Below are positions 1 through 6,976 of a stretch of DNA of 26,699 bases, one piece after another (position 1 is the stretch's first letter; every line of letters starts with the position of its first letter). The translations under genes and the position numbers were made by a program. The notes below the pieces were generated by a model. It worked only from the letters and a program-made list of their open reading frames with translations, was not told the DNA's origin and ran no database searches. This DNA comes from Thermoflexales bacterium (lineage in GTDB: Bacteria; Chloroflexota; Anaerolineae; Fen-1058), in NCBI GenBank assembly GCA_016931085.1, contig JAFGFO010000122.1, positions 1 through 26,699 on the forward strand, written 5' to 3'.

Positions 1-65
1 CCGTCGGGCTGCACCTCGGCGGCCTTGAAGCTGTCAAAGCCTGGGTCAATAGCGATTTTTCTCAT
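1..65 (-). CDS. Actin-like plasmid segregation ATPase (ParM-type), N-terminal fragment
   Basis: Only the first 21 codons lie in the window; the gene continues beyond base 1. The start is the ATG at 65-63, with an AAGGAG ribosome site a few bases upstream. The peptide begins MRKIAIDPGFDSFKAAEV. A hydrophobic strand followed by D-x-G-(x)4-K matches the phosphate-1 loop that opens ParM/StbA/Alp7-type actin-like ATPases, which push plasmid copies apart as filaments. The gene starts 39 bases after the excisionase-like gene in the same direction, so the two are probably co-transcribed. If correct, it suggests a plasmid or plasmid-like integrative element. Other sugar-kinase/Hsp70/actin-fold proteins share this motif, so the family call is moderate. 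Confidence 0.5.
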   Translation of the reverse strand, partial: MRKIAIDPGFDSFKAAEVQPD

Positions 66-104
66 CGGATACTCCTTCATCATTTGCGATCAACTGGCGA
101 ACGG

Positions 105-368
105 TCACTTATTTTCATTGGCTACTCCGTCCGCGCTCTCTTGCTCGGTGGAGGTAAGGGTAGATGGTGGGACCGCCCCGGCACGCAAAAAGTCCTCAAG
201 ATCCTGGGCCTTGATGCGGATCAGTCGGGCGGCCGGACCGAGGCGTGTGTAGGGGAGTGCCCCGCTGTCCAGCCACTTGTGTAGTGTCTTGAGGCTGACG
301 CCGAGGATGACGGCTGCTTCCGTGGGGTTATAGAGCCTGGGAAGACTGGTTAGTATTTTACCGCGCAT
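105..368 (-). CDS. Excisionase-family helix-turn-helix DNA-binding protein
   Basis: An 87-aa protein. The start is placed at the ATG at 368 because AAGGAGT lies about 6 bases upstream; a longer reading from TTG at 386 would put this ribosome site inside the gene. Residues about 10-60 form a MerR/excisionase-type winged HTH: 'YNPTEAAVILGVSLKTLHKW' places the recognition helix, followed by the wing strand 'LPYTRLGPAARLIRI' and a helix 'QDLEDFLRAG'. Proteins of this family (excisionase-family DNA-binding domain) bend DNA at att sites or act as small regulators. The C-terminal 25 residues are a polar tail. It precedes the actin-like segregation gene, so a role as regulator of that operon is as likely as a role in excision. 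The family call is good; the exact role is not known. Confidence 0.8.
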   Translation of the reverse strand: MRGKILTSLPRLYNPTEAAVILGVSLKTLHKWLDSGALPYTRLGPAARLIRIKAQDLEDFLRAGAVPPSTLTSTEQESADGVANENK

Positions 369-400
369 GATTTTACTCCTTTGCAAATGAATTTAAACAC

Positions 401-422
401 AAAAGCCCGGCACACACCGGGC
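401..422 (-). terminator. Short GC hairpin with T run, possible second terminator
   Basis: GCCCGG (405-410) and CCGGGC (417-422) form a 6-bp stem with a 6-base loop. Read leftward it is followed by TTTTGTGTTT. It lies just upstream of the excisionase-like gene and downstream of a stronger terminator, so it may be a back-up terminator or a leader hairpin of the leftward operon. Confidence 0.4.
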
Positions 423-430
423 GGTTAAAA

Positions 431-468
431 CGAAAAAGCCTGGTGTTCAGTGTATCTGAACACCAGGC
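431..468 (-). terminator. Rho-independent terminator of the first serine recombinase gene
   Basis: GCCTGGTGTTCAG (438-450) and CTGAACACCAGGC (456-468) form a perfect 13-bp stem with a 5-base loop. Read leftward it is followed by TTTTTCG (437-431). It lies 85 bases past the stop of the leftward recombinase gene and separates it from the excisionase/ParM-type genes. Confidence 0.78.
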
Positions 469-480
469 CGTATGAGTGAT

Positions 481-509
481 TTGACGGATCGCCAGTTGTG
501 GGCTATACT
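481..509 (+). promoter_or_regulatory. Putative rightward promoter facing the recombinase 3' end
   Basis: TTGACG (481-486) and TATACT (504-509) are separated by 17 bases, a near-consensus sigma-70 arrangement on the plus strand. The -10 box lies in the loop of a 7-bp dyad, TTGTGGG (496-502) and CCCACAA (514-520), which could be an operator. Transcription from here would run antisense into the end of the leftward recombinase gene. No convincing rightward gene follows. Confidence 0.42.
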
Positions 510-552
510 ACATCCCACAAGCGAAAATAAGCGTGTCTGTGTTTATATGAAA

Positions 553-2154
553 TTAAAAGGGGAACGGGTAACACCCGTCATCCCCGTACCTACAATATAG
601 GTCCTTCGTAAAGTTGGACACAAGGGGAAAAAGCGCCGGAGTTGGTTGAATCGCCACCAAAGCGTAACCCCGCACATAGACTGCTGAGAGACTCAATCTC
701 AGCAGTCTTTTCTTTTCTAATGGTAAAGAGCTACACCACGATGCGACAAGTTCTCGCAGAACGTACCCTGCTGTTATACTAGCATTGAATTGGGTTTTTG
801 TCAAGTCCCAATCTTGCGATGCGAAAATCCTCGCCTCTTCCTCGTACATGTCCCGGTTGATGTCTCCCCGGATGTACAACTCCTTGGCGCGCTCCCAACG
901 CTCTGTGGCTTGCTGGCCGTCTTGGATTTCCTGCAAGCCCAATACTTGGGCGGCGCCGGCAGGCCAATCGTCAGGCCATTGGATGTGGCTGAAATAGTCG
1001 ATCACCTGGGCCTCGATGTCTTCGGCGTGAACCACGACCTGGTCGCACGTGCCGCGATGCTCGATGCGGGTGACGTCTTGGTAGTAGCGGCGCCCGCCCG
1101 AAGAAAAGGCGCGCATGGGCAGCCCACACGACGCGCAGCGGATGAGGCCAGACAGGGGATAGACTTCGGCCGGCTTGTTGTACTGGAAGCGCGGCGAGTG
1201 TGTCCAGGCTTGGCGCAGGGCCTGGGCCTGGTCGAAAGTGGCCCGGTCGATCAGGGTGGGGTGATCGCTGTCGAACGTTTCGGCCACGTGGCTGCGCCTT
1301 CGACGCTTGCCCTGCTCGTCGGTGCCGCGATAAACAACCTGGCCGATGTACAATTTGCGCTGGAGGAGGTCACGCACGGCGTCCTTGGTGAAGGGGCCGG
1401 GCTGGAAACGCCCCGGATGGCCCTTGGTGCGAAAGTGCAGGGTCGAGCCATCGGGCAGCGTGTGGAGGTAGGCGTTGAGTTTGTCGGCGATGCGGCCATC
1501 CGAGAGTTGCTCGGTGGTGCACCACTCAAAGGCCAGCTTGACGGCGAGGCTCTCGATGGGATGGACGAAAAGGTGCTTGCCATCGGTTTGATCGGGCTGG
1601 CCAAAGTTGGGGCAGTAGCCTGCGCCGTTGGGGTCGGCGCACTTGGCACATAGACCGCTGCAATATCCAAACGGGATGGCGCCATTCCACAGCCCTTTGC
1701 GAGCGCGCTGCAGCTTGCCTTTGCGGGTCTCCTGGCGCAAGTTGTCGATATAGATTTCGGCCAGCATCCCCAGCACAGTTAGCATGAGCTTGCCCCAGGG
1801 TGTGGTCAAGTCGAGATGCTCTTGGACCGAGACGAAAGACACGTTGGCCTCGTTGAGTTGGTCGAGCGCGCTGAGCAAGCTGCTCAGGTGGCGCGAAAAG
1901 CGATCGATCTTGTCGACCACGACGATGTCGAACGAGTTGGCGCGGGCGTCGGCCAGCATCTGCTCGTAGGCGGGGCGCTGGCTGCCCTTCTTGGCGGAAA
2001 TGCCCGCATCGGTGTATACTTGGGCTAGGTGCCAGCCTTGGGCGGTGACGTAAGCTTTGATGTGGGCGATTTGGGCGTCCAGGCTGTGGCCGTCGACCTG
2101 TTCGCGCATCGAAACGCGAGTGTACCCGGCGGCGCGTAGGGCTTGAGTAGGCAT
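553..2154 (-). CDS. Large serine recombinase (site-specific integrase/resolvase)
   Basis: A 533-aa recombinase that cuts and rejoins att sites through a serine-DNA link. The N-terminal resolvase domain (about 8-150) has the nucleophile S15 in 'YTRVS' and the arginine motif 'DKIDRFSR' (R85, R88). A recombinase domain follows (about 160-300, with 'GPFTKDAVRDLL'), then a zinc-ribbon region starting 'RCASC' and a helical C-terminus. A cluster C165-x3-C169-x2-C172-x8-C181 is inserted where the recombinase domain begins, and the second recombinase in this window shares it. The start ATG has a textbook AGGAGG 5-6 bases upstream. Length is normal for the family. It is divergent from an XRE regulator 84 bases away, and a strong terminator follows. 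The call is firm; whether it integrates, excises or resolves is unknown. Confidence 0.96.
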   Translation of the reverse strand: MPTQALRAAGYTRVSMREQVDGHSLDAQIAHIKAYVTAQGWHLAQVYTDAGISAKKGSQRPAYEQMLADARANSFDIVVVDKIDRFSRHLSSLLSALDQLNEANVSFVSVQEHLDLTTPWGKLMLTVLGMLAEIYIDNLRQETRKGKLQRARKGLWNGAIPFGYCSGLCAKCADPNGAGYCPNFGQPDQTDGKHLFVHPIESLAVKLAFEWCTTEQLSDGRIADKLNAYLHTLPDGSTLHFRTKGHPGRFQPGPFTKDAVRDLLQRKLYIGQVVYRGTDEQGKRRRRSHVAETFDSDHPTLIDRATFDQAQALRQAWTHSPRFQYNKPAEVYPLSGLIRCASCGLPMRAFSSGGRRYYQDVTRIEHRGTCDQVVVHAEDIEAQVIDYFSHIQWPDDWPAGAAQVLGLQEIQDGQQATERWERAKELYIRGDINRDMYEEEARIFASQDWDLTKTQFNASITAGYVLRELVASWCSSLPLEKKRLLRLSLSAVYVRGYALVAIQPTPALFPLVSNFTKDLYCRYGDDGCYPFPF

Positions 2155-2192
2155 AGTGACCTCCTGATAGATAGTGAACGATCAGCATAGCC

Positions 2193-2220
2193 ACTGTATA
2201 CAAAATCGGCGAGATGTCAA
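2193..2220 (-). promoter_or_regulatory. Putative promoter of the first serine recombinase
   Basis: Read leftward: TTGACA (2220-2215), a 16-base spacer, then TACAGT (2198-2193), which keeps the key T, A and final T of the -10 box. The start site would fall about 30 bases before the recombinase ATG, leaving room for its AGGAGG site. The promoter sits inside the 84-base gap shared with the divergent XRE gene, so that regulator could bind here. Confidence 0.45.
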
Positions 2221-2238
2221 GAGTAAACGAGGGATAAA

Positions 2239-2652
2239 ATGGCAGTACGGAAACGCAAGTATCATCGAGAGTACGACCCCGAGCCGTTCAACCGGCGAAT
2301 CAATGAATTGCTGGAGCAGCACAATGAGAGTTATCGCGAGGCGTCGCTGCGGGCCGGGCTGGATCACCAGGCGGTGCGGCGATATGTGGTGGAGATTAGG
2401 CGGCCGGACCGGGAATCGTGTATCATTTTGGCGGATCACTTTGGGATCAACCCGAATGAGCTGTTGCAGTTGGCGGGTTACAAACCACTCAAGCTGTTTG
2501 ACGTGGAGACCGTCAGCGCCGAGTCGCTGCCGACCGAGGCCGTCGACGTGGCGTTGGCCATTGCCAAAATCCCCGACCCAGGTACGCGCAAGACGGTGGC
2601 CCAAGCTGTTCTTATGCTGCTCGAAAAGTTTTTCGAGACGCAACGGGGATGA
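2239..2652 (+). CDS. XRE/Cro-CI family helix-turn-helix regulator
   Basis: A 137-aa protein. Residues about 14-75 form a five-helix XRE domain: 'INELLEQHNESYREASLRAG' (helices 1-2), 'LDHQAVRRYVVEIRRPDRES' (recognition helix and loop), then 'IILADHFGINPNELLQLAGY'. The last piece recurs in shape in the other two XRE-type domains of this window. The C-terminal half (75-137) is helical and of unknown function. The start ATG has GAGGGA 4-5 bases upstream. The gene is divergent from a serine recombinase, the usual place for a regulator of integration or excision. The frameshifted methyltransferase starts 13 bases after its stop, so they were probably co-transcribed. Confidence 0.86.
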   Translation: MAVRKRKYHREYDPEPFNRRINELLEQHNESYREASLRAGLDHQAVRRYVVEIRRPDRESCIILADHFGINPNELLQLAGYKPLKLFDVETVSAESLPTEAVDVALAIAKIPDPGTRKTVAQAVLMLLEKFFETQRG

Positions 2653-2665
2653 CGGGCTGGCATAA

Positions 2666-3288
2666 ATGGATAGTAATACGCATTACCAGTTCTTGTCCAG
2701 GTTCTATGACATCTTTGATGTCATTTTCTGGTTTTGGGGAAAAGGTAGCCCTCGCTGCGGCTTGCCTGCCATTATTCGTAACGATCCTATGCAGGTATTG
2801 GACATCTGTGTCGGCACGGCGTCAAGTGCGCTGCTGCTGGCTGGCCACAACCCTCGTAACACCATCACCGGCATAGACCTTTCACCGGACATGTTGGCAG
2901 TGGCACAGCGCAAGATAGGCAGCGAGGATTACCTAACGTGCAGGTGCGCTGTACGAGCGCAACGCACTTGGCATACACAGATGGGCACTTTGACGCCGCG
3001 ATGGTATCCTTTGCGCTTCACGAAATGGAGCCCGAGTTGATGGAGAGCGTTCTGCGGGAAGCGAGCCGGGTGCTCAAGAACGGTGGTGTGTTGTGTGTGG
3101 TGGACTTTGCTCGACAAGCGAGTTGGTGGAACCGGTTGTTCTTGGCGGGGTGGGGGGTGTTAGAGCCAGCTTGTTTCAAGGCTTTTTTAGACATCGAATG
3201 GCGTGATCTCGGCGCCGATTACGGCTTTGAATTGCGCGAGGTCAGAGAATACTTGTTCTCGAATCTATACGCACTGTGTAAGTTGTGA
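2666..3288 (+). pseudogene. Class I SAM-dependent methyltransferase, frameshifted
   Basis: Two overlapping frames together make one UbiE/Methyltransf_11-like enzyme of about 207 residues. The first frame (2666 to about 2935) has 'MQVLDICVGTASSALLL' (SAM motif I) and 'ITGIDLSPDMLAVAQRKIG' (motif II). The second frame (about 2935-3288) supplies 'DGHFDAAMVSFALHEM' (motif IV) and 'EASRVLKNGGVLCVVDF' (motif V). The break lies close to 2934: restoring one base there joins 'EDYL' to 'NVQVRC' as expected for the fold. Either the gene is dead or there is a one-base sequence error. The substrate is unknown. The gene follows the XRE regulator and converges on the glycosylase gene with 19 bases between stops. 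Confidence 0.8.
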
Positions 3289-3307
3289 TGTGAATGAGCA
3301 CGATGAG

Positions 3308-4291
3308 CTACAACCTGATCAACTTCTCCAACCACTCGACCGGCTCATTCTTCCTTCGCCAGAACAGGTCTTCCCAAAAGTAATGGACGGCCAACATGCG
3401 GTATTGGCCAAAGCGTTGGTCGAAAAAAGCCAGGAGTTGGTCCACCGCGATGGGTGTCTCTGGGTCGGTGTCAAAGAACAACTTGGAATAGATTTTCTGC
3501 TCCCAGGGCGAGATGTGATCGAGCATGTCCAGGTCGTGAAACACGTCGAACATGATGTACCCAACTGAAGCCGGCCCGATGCCGTACAGGCTCAACAAGG
3601 CCTGCCGCTGCTCCTCTCTTGGCTTGCCTCTCAGCTTGTGTTCGTCAATATCCCCTTGGACAAATGCCTGCGTGACCCGCTTGATGGACTTGGCTCGATA
3701 GCCGACCTTGAGCGCACGCAGCTCCTGCTCGCTGGCGCGATCAATGACCTGGGGTTCCCAAAAGCAGGATAGGCGTCTGCCGTCGTAGGCCAGGTTCGTC
3801 CCATAGTTCTCGAACAGGGTTTGCAGCATGCTTACCGAGCGCCGGACGATGGTATTTTGAAGGACGATGGCAATGATCAGGTATTCGTACAGTGAGCCAA
3901 AATGCATAGGCCGCAGGCCGCGCCACCTGGCAAGCACTGGTCCCAACTGGGTATCGGCCGTGAATCGTTGGTAGAAATCGGCCAGGTCGAGCTGAAAGTT
4001 GTAGCGATAGTTGATTTCGTCGACAAGCTGGTCGAGCAAGCCCTGGCTCAGCTTTTTTGTCGACCAAATGGAAAGGGAGAGTTTGGGATTATCAACCGTT
4101 CCCTGGTTTTCAAACTTGAGGCCCAAGGGTTGGCCATGCCAGAGCATGGTCTGCCAGCGGATACCTGGCTCCCACTCGTTGTCTGTCGAGGGAAAGTGGT
4201 CGGGTTTGTGGAAGGTGGCGTCAAAGTTGAAAGGGGCCTGGGGCGTGAGGGTTATGGTGTGTTTGATTTTCAGTAACTTGGATTTATTCAT
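3308..4291 (-). CDS. HhH-GPD DNA glycosylase (AlkA/OGG-like)
   Basis: A 327-aa base-excision-repair glycosylase that removes damaged or modified bases from DNA. An N-terminal beta region (1-100) is followed by the helical HhH-GPD core: 'YEYLIIAIVLQNTIVRRSV' (about 135-153), 'VGYRAKSIKRVTQAF' (196-210), the helix-hairpin-helix 'LLSLYGIGPASVGYIM' (232-247), then an Asp-rich segment with the likely catalytic aspartate D258 in 'LDHISPWEQKIY'. The hairpin has no catalytic lysine of the OGG1/Nth kind, so a monofunctional, AlkA-type glycosylase is likely. It follows the ASCH gene in the same direction with 15 bases between, so the two form a small operon. Its ribosome site is weak. The exact base recognised cannot be told from the sequence. 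Confidence 0.86.
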   Translation of the reverse strand: MNKSKLLKIKHTITLTPQAPFNFDATFHKPDHFPSTDNEWEPGIRWQTMLWHGQPLGLKFENQGTVDNPKLSLSIWSTKKLSQGLLDQLVDEINYRYNFQLDLADFYQRFTADTQLGPVLARWRGLRPMHFGSLYEYLIIAIVLQNTIVRRSVSMLQTLFENYGTNLAYDGRRLSCFWEPQVIDRASEQELRALKVGYRAKSIKRVTQAFVQGDIDEHKLRGKPREEQRQALLSLYGIGPASVGYIMFDVFHDLDMLDHISPWEQKIYSKLFFDTDPETPIAVDQLLAFFDQRFGQYRMLAVHYFWEDLFWRRKNEPVEWLEKLIRL

Positions 4292-4306
4292 AGGAATGAG
4301 ATCCGC

Positions 4307-4786
4307 TCATTGTTGACCTTGATGGGGTGAGAATATCACCCGAAAGCGTTCGCATACCACCGGCATGTCTTCAGAAGGAATGCGTCTGATGTCTGCGCAT
4401 TCCGCTGAAAAGGCTTGCCAATGAACTTGACGCCAGTAGGCCAATGATCGATCGCCTTCACCCTCGTCATAAGCAAATTGCCCATCAACCTGGTTGAACG
4501 CCTTGATCTCGACTTGGGTGGTTTCGATGATACACAGGGGGTTTTGATCGCCGTCCAGGATGATGCTAAGGGCTCCGACTTGCGGCAGTATTTCATTTTC
4601 AGCCTCATAGCACCAGACCAGGGAACTGGTGGCTGTTTTGATGCCTGCTTTGGCCAAATCGCCGAGCTGGTTTGCTACCTCTTGCGTATGACCAAATGAC
4701 CATGCCTCATAGTCTGTGGGATGAGGGGTAGTTTCCGGCAAGGAAGCCAGATAGGCTTGCCAAAAAAGTTCCAGTTGGCTGCTCAT
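4307..4786 (-). CDS. ASCH domain-containing protein
   Basis: A 159-aa single-domain protein of the ASCH family (PUA-like fold; members bind RNA or act on modified nucleosides). The family signature is clear: 'YEAWSFGHTQEVANQLGDL', 'AGIKTATSSLVW' with the G-x-K-x-x-T motif, 'IETTQVEIKAFNQVDGQFA', 'YDEGEGDRSLAYWRQVHWQ'. Length matches the family. The start ATG has GGGAG about 6 bases upstream, and a good promoter lies at 4847-4819. It is the first gene of a two-gene operon with a DNA glycosylase; that partnership suggests handling of modified bases or nucleosides, which is inference. The pair sits between two serine recombinase modules. Confidence 0.9.
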   Translation of the reverse strand: MSSQLELFWQAYLASLPETTPHPTDYEAWSFGHTQEVANQLGDLAKAGIKTATSSLVWCYEAENEILPQVGALSIILDGDQNPLCIIETTQVEIKAFNQVDGQFAYDEGEGDRSLAYWRQVHWQAFSAECADIRRIPSEDMPVVCERFRVIFSPHQGQQ

Positions 4787-4818
4787 AAATTCTCCCGTGA
4801 TATCGATGCATTTGCTGA

Positions 4819-4847
4819 ATTCTACGGCACTGTCGATGTTTCGTCAA
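4819..4847 (-). promoter_or_regulatory. Promoter of the ASCH-glycosylase operon
   Basis: Read leftward: TTGACG (4847-4842), a 17-base spacer, TAGAAT (4824-4819). Both boxes match the sigma-70 consensus at five of six positions. The predicted start lies about 25 bases before the ASCH start codon. Confidence 0.58.
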
Positions 4848-4877
4848 GGACGGTTTGATCGCGCCGGGAGATAAACA

Positions 4878-4904
4878 ACGGGCCTCCCAACCTGGGAGGC
4901 CCGT
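4878..4904 (-). terminator. Hairpin terminator after the second serine recombinase
   Basis: ACGGGCCTCCCA (4878-4889) and TGGGAGGCCCGT (4893-4904) form a perfect 12-bp stem with a 3-base loop, 27 bases past the recombinase stop. Read leftward the stem is followed by TGTTTATC, a weak T tract. It insulates the ASCH promoter just downstream. Confidence 0.62.
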
Positions 4905-4931
4905 GTGCTTCGTACCTGTTCTGGCGAACCC

Positions 4932-6782
4932 TCATTCTCTTTCGCAGCCCACCTTGCCGTCTTCCAGCCCCAGCAACTCACCAAAGGGCGCATTGGCTGT
5001 GACCTTGACAAGCTGCGCCCCGTCAAAGTACGCCCCTGTAAACATCACCTGCAACAAGCCCTTGTGCTGCTCCATCGTCATCTGCTGCCAGAGCGCCGGG
5101 AAATCGTCCAGCCATTCGTCCAGCATGGCAGTCTCCCCGTTGGCGCTGGGCTTCAAGCGTGACAGACGTTGCGTGAAGCGGGCCTGGTCTTGGATGAACT
5201 CGGCCTGCGAGATGACGCCCGACTTGAGCAAGAACGCCGATTGCTTGATGGACTGGACGAGATTGTATCGCTGGCGCTCGTATTCCAACATGCCATCGTC
5301 CGAAAGGTAGTAGGCCAGGATGCGCTCGTGCCATCCAGCAGGAATCTGCAAGCGTTGAACGATGGTGTCCAACTGCTCTTCGAGTCGCTCGGCGCGGAGC
5401 GATTGCGTGGTGCAGCCGGTGGTGTTGGTGGGATTGTTGCGCGTGGCGCGTTTGACCTGCTCGGGTAGGGGGATGTCTTGGGCCTGGCGCTCCAGGCTGC
5501 GCCGTTTGTGAAAGTCGATGATCGTGGCGCAGCGATAGTAGCGCATGTCGCCGTTGGAAGCGATGCCGCGCAGGGAAACGTCCTTGTGCTCTTGCTGCGA
5601 GCAGTGCCAACACTTGGCAATGCCCGACAAGGGATAGACGCGAGCGGGGCGCTTGTTCGAGTTGGGATTCTTGCCCTTGCGCTGGCGGATGATCTGGCAC
5701 TGCTCGAACATCGACCAGGACACGATGGGGTGGTGTTGCCCCTGTTTGATGAAATCAGCGACGCGGCGATTGGGTGTCAGGCGTGAAAAGTCGGGCATCG
5801 CCGGCGGGTCGTCGTCATCCCACGATAGGGGACGAGAAGGGTAGTGAGCGGCGATGCCGGCATAGACCACGTTGGTGAGGATGTCGCGGACGTTGTCTTT
5901 GGAGAAAGGGCCGGGCTGGGAGCGACCCAGCCCGCCCTTGGTGCGAAAGTGAACGGTGCTTCCATCCGGCAGGGTATAGTCATAGTCGTTGAAGCGCGTG
6001 GCGATGTCGAGATCGCTCACACTGCCCTCGGCGTACCACTCGAAGGCCAGGCGTACGGCGATGGATTCGATGGGGTGGGGCACGGGCACGTCGCCCTTGC
6101 CCAGGTTGGCCTCACCGGCGCGCGGGCAGTAGCTGCCGGCCTCTGGGCCGCCGCCGTTGGGGTCCGTGCATTCGGAACATAGCCCGTTGCAGTATCCAAA
6201 GCGCGAGTTGCCGTTGAGCAAGCCCTTGCTGACTCGCGTGAGTTTGCCCTCGTTGGTTCTGCGGCTGAGATTGCGCACGTAATACTCGGCCAGGCCCCCC
6301 AAGACGTAGATGGTCAGGTAGCCCCAGTCGTTGTCGAGGTCGATGTTCTCCGAGACCGAGACCAGGCGCACGCGGCAGCGCTTGAGCAGGCGGATGAACT
6401 TGAGCAGCGCTTCGAGGTTGCGGTAGAGACGGTCGAGGCGGTGGATGACCACCACGTCCATCCTGCCGGCCTTGATGTCGCGGAGAAGGCGCTGTAGCTC
6501 GGGCCGTTTGCTGTTGCGGCCGGTGTGGTCGGGGTCGGCATAGGTGCCCACGAGCTGCCAGCCGTGCCCGTCGATGTATTTCTGGCTGAGGTCGGGCTGC
6601 GTATCGAGCGAGTGGACTGTTTCGCCTTCTTTGGACAGGCGAATATAGTTGGCGGCGCGGACGGTGTTGGAGAGAGCGCCAGGCGAGTCCTGCAGGCGCT
6701 GGCCGGTGAGTTTGTAGTAGGTCTGTAAGATGTTGTCGGGCAGCTCGTCGCCCAACGGGGCAGGGGGCTGAGTTGAGCTCAT
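4932..6782 (-). CDS. Large serine recombinase, second copy
   Basis: A 616-aa recombinase. The start is taken as the ATG at 6782 because it overlaps the stop of the 65-aa gene as ATGA; a longer open reading frame upstream is explained by that neighbour. The catalytic domain has S50 in 'YIRLSKEGE' and R118/R121 in 'HRLDRLYRN'. A 40-residue N-terminal extension precedes it. The recombinase domain has 'GPFSKDNVRDILTNVVYAG', and a zinc ribbon begins at 'AKCWHCSQQ'. The cysteine insert C198-x3-C202-x2-C205-x13-C219 parallels that of the first recombinase. A helical C-terminus ends 'EDGKVGCERE'. It is the last gene of a three-gene leftward operon and is followed by a hairpin terminator. The two recombinases are clear homologues but far from identical, so each probably belongs to its own element. 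Confidence 0.96.
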   Translation of the reverse strand: MSSTQPPAPLGDELPDNILQTYYKLTGQRLQDSPGALSNTVRAANYIRLSKEGETVHSLDTQPDLSQKYIDGHGWQLVGTYADPDHTGRNSKRPELQRLLRDIKAGRMDVVVIHRLDRLYRNLEALLKFIRLLKRCRVRLVSVSENIDLDNDWGYLTIYVLGGLAEYYVRNLSRRTNEGKLTRVSKGLLNGNSRFGYCNGLCSECTDPNGGGPEAGSYCPRAGEANLGKGDVPVPHPIESIAVRLAFEWYAEGSVSDLDIATRFNDYDYTLPDGSTVHFRTKGGLGRSQPGPFSKDNVRDILTNVVYAGIAAHYPSRPLSWDDDDPPAMPDFSRLTPNRRVADFIKQGQHHPIVSWSMFEQCQIIRQRKGKNPNSNKRPARVYPLSGIAKCWHCSQQEHKDVSLRGIASNGDMRYYRCATIIDFHKRRSLERQAQDIPLPEQVKRATRNNPTNTTGCTTQSLRAERLEEQLDTIVQRLQIPAGWHERILAYYLSDDGMLEYERQRYNLVQSIKQSAFLLKSGVISQAEFIQDQARFTQRLSRLKPSANGETAMLDEWLDDFPALWQQMTMEQHKGLLQVMFTGAYFDGAQLVKVTANAPFGELLGLEDGKVGCERE

Positions 6783-6976
6783 CTCTTTGCTTTTGAGGAC
6801 TTGGTCTTGCGCGATGGTGTAGCCCGGACGCGCGGCGCCATCATATCCTCTTGGGTGACCGTGGCCTGGCGGCCGGTGAGCTGCCGCAAGATTTGAGCCA
6901 ATTCGCGGCAAAAGGCGTCGATCCGTTCGTCTGTGGCATATGGCAGGCGTGGGCTAGGGGTGCTTTGGTCGTTCAT
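6779..6976 (-). CDS. Small basic protein between XRE regulator and recombinase
   Basis: A 65-aa protein beginning MNDQSTPSPRLPYATDERID. Its ATG overlaps the stop of the XRE gene (ATGA), and its own stop overlaps the ATG of the recombinase (ATGA). GGAGAG lies about 4 bases before its start. Residues 17-37 look like an amphipathic helix ('IDAFCRELAQILRQLTG'); the last 20 residues are very basic (RVRATPSRKTKSSKAKR). No family is recognised. Position and charge would fit a small DNA-binding helper of the recombinase, such as a directionality factor, but this is a guess. The coupled reading frames and ribosome site support that it is translated. Confidence 0.72.
   Translation of the reverse strand: MNDQSTPSPRLPYATDERIDAFCRELAQILRQLTGRQATVTQEDMMAPRVRATPSRKTKSSKAKR

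Noticed and set aside
790..1653. Long open frame (287 codons) on the plus strand opposite the first serine recombinase
   Set aside because: It has no recognisable domains, while the minus strand holds clear catalytic and recombinase motifs; long antisense frames are expected in GC-rich genes.
2155..2238. Copies of elements A/B in the promoter gap of the first recombinase
   Set aside because: Compared by eye; only short matches such as TATAC are found.
2938..3288. Separate short methyltransferase gene starting at GTG 2938
   Set aside because: It lacks the SAM-binding motifs, which lie in the adjoining frame just upstream; a frameshift in one gene explains both halves better.
6783..6911. N-terminal extension of the second recombinase from an upstream ATG
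   Set aside because: The extension is the shadow of the 65-aa gene in another frame; the ATGA overlap gives a better start.
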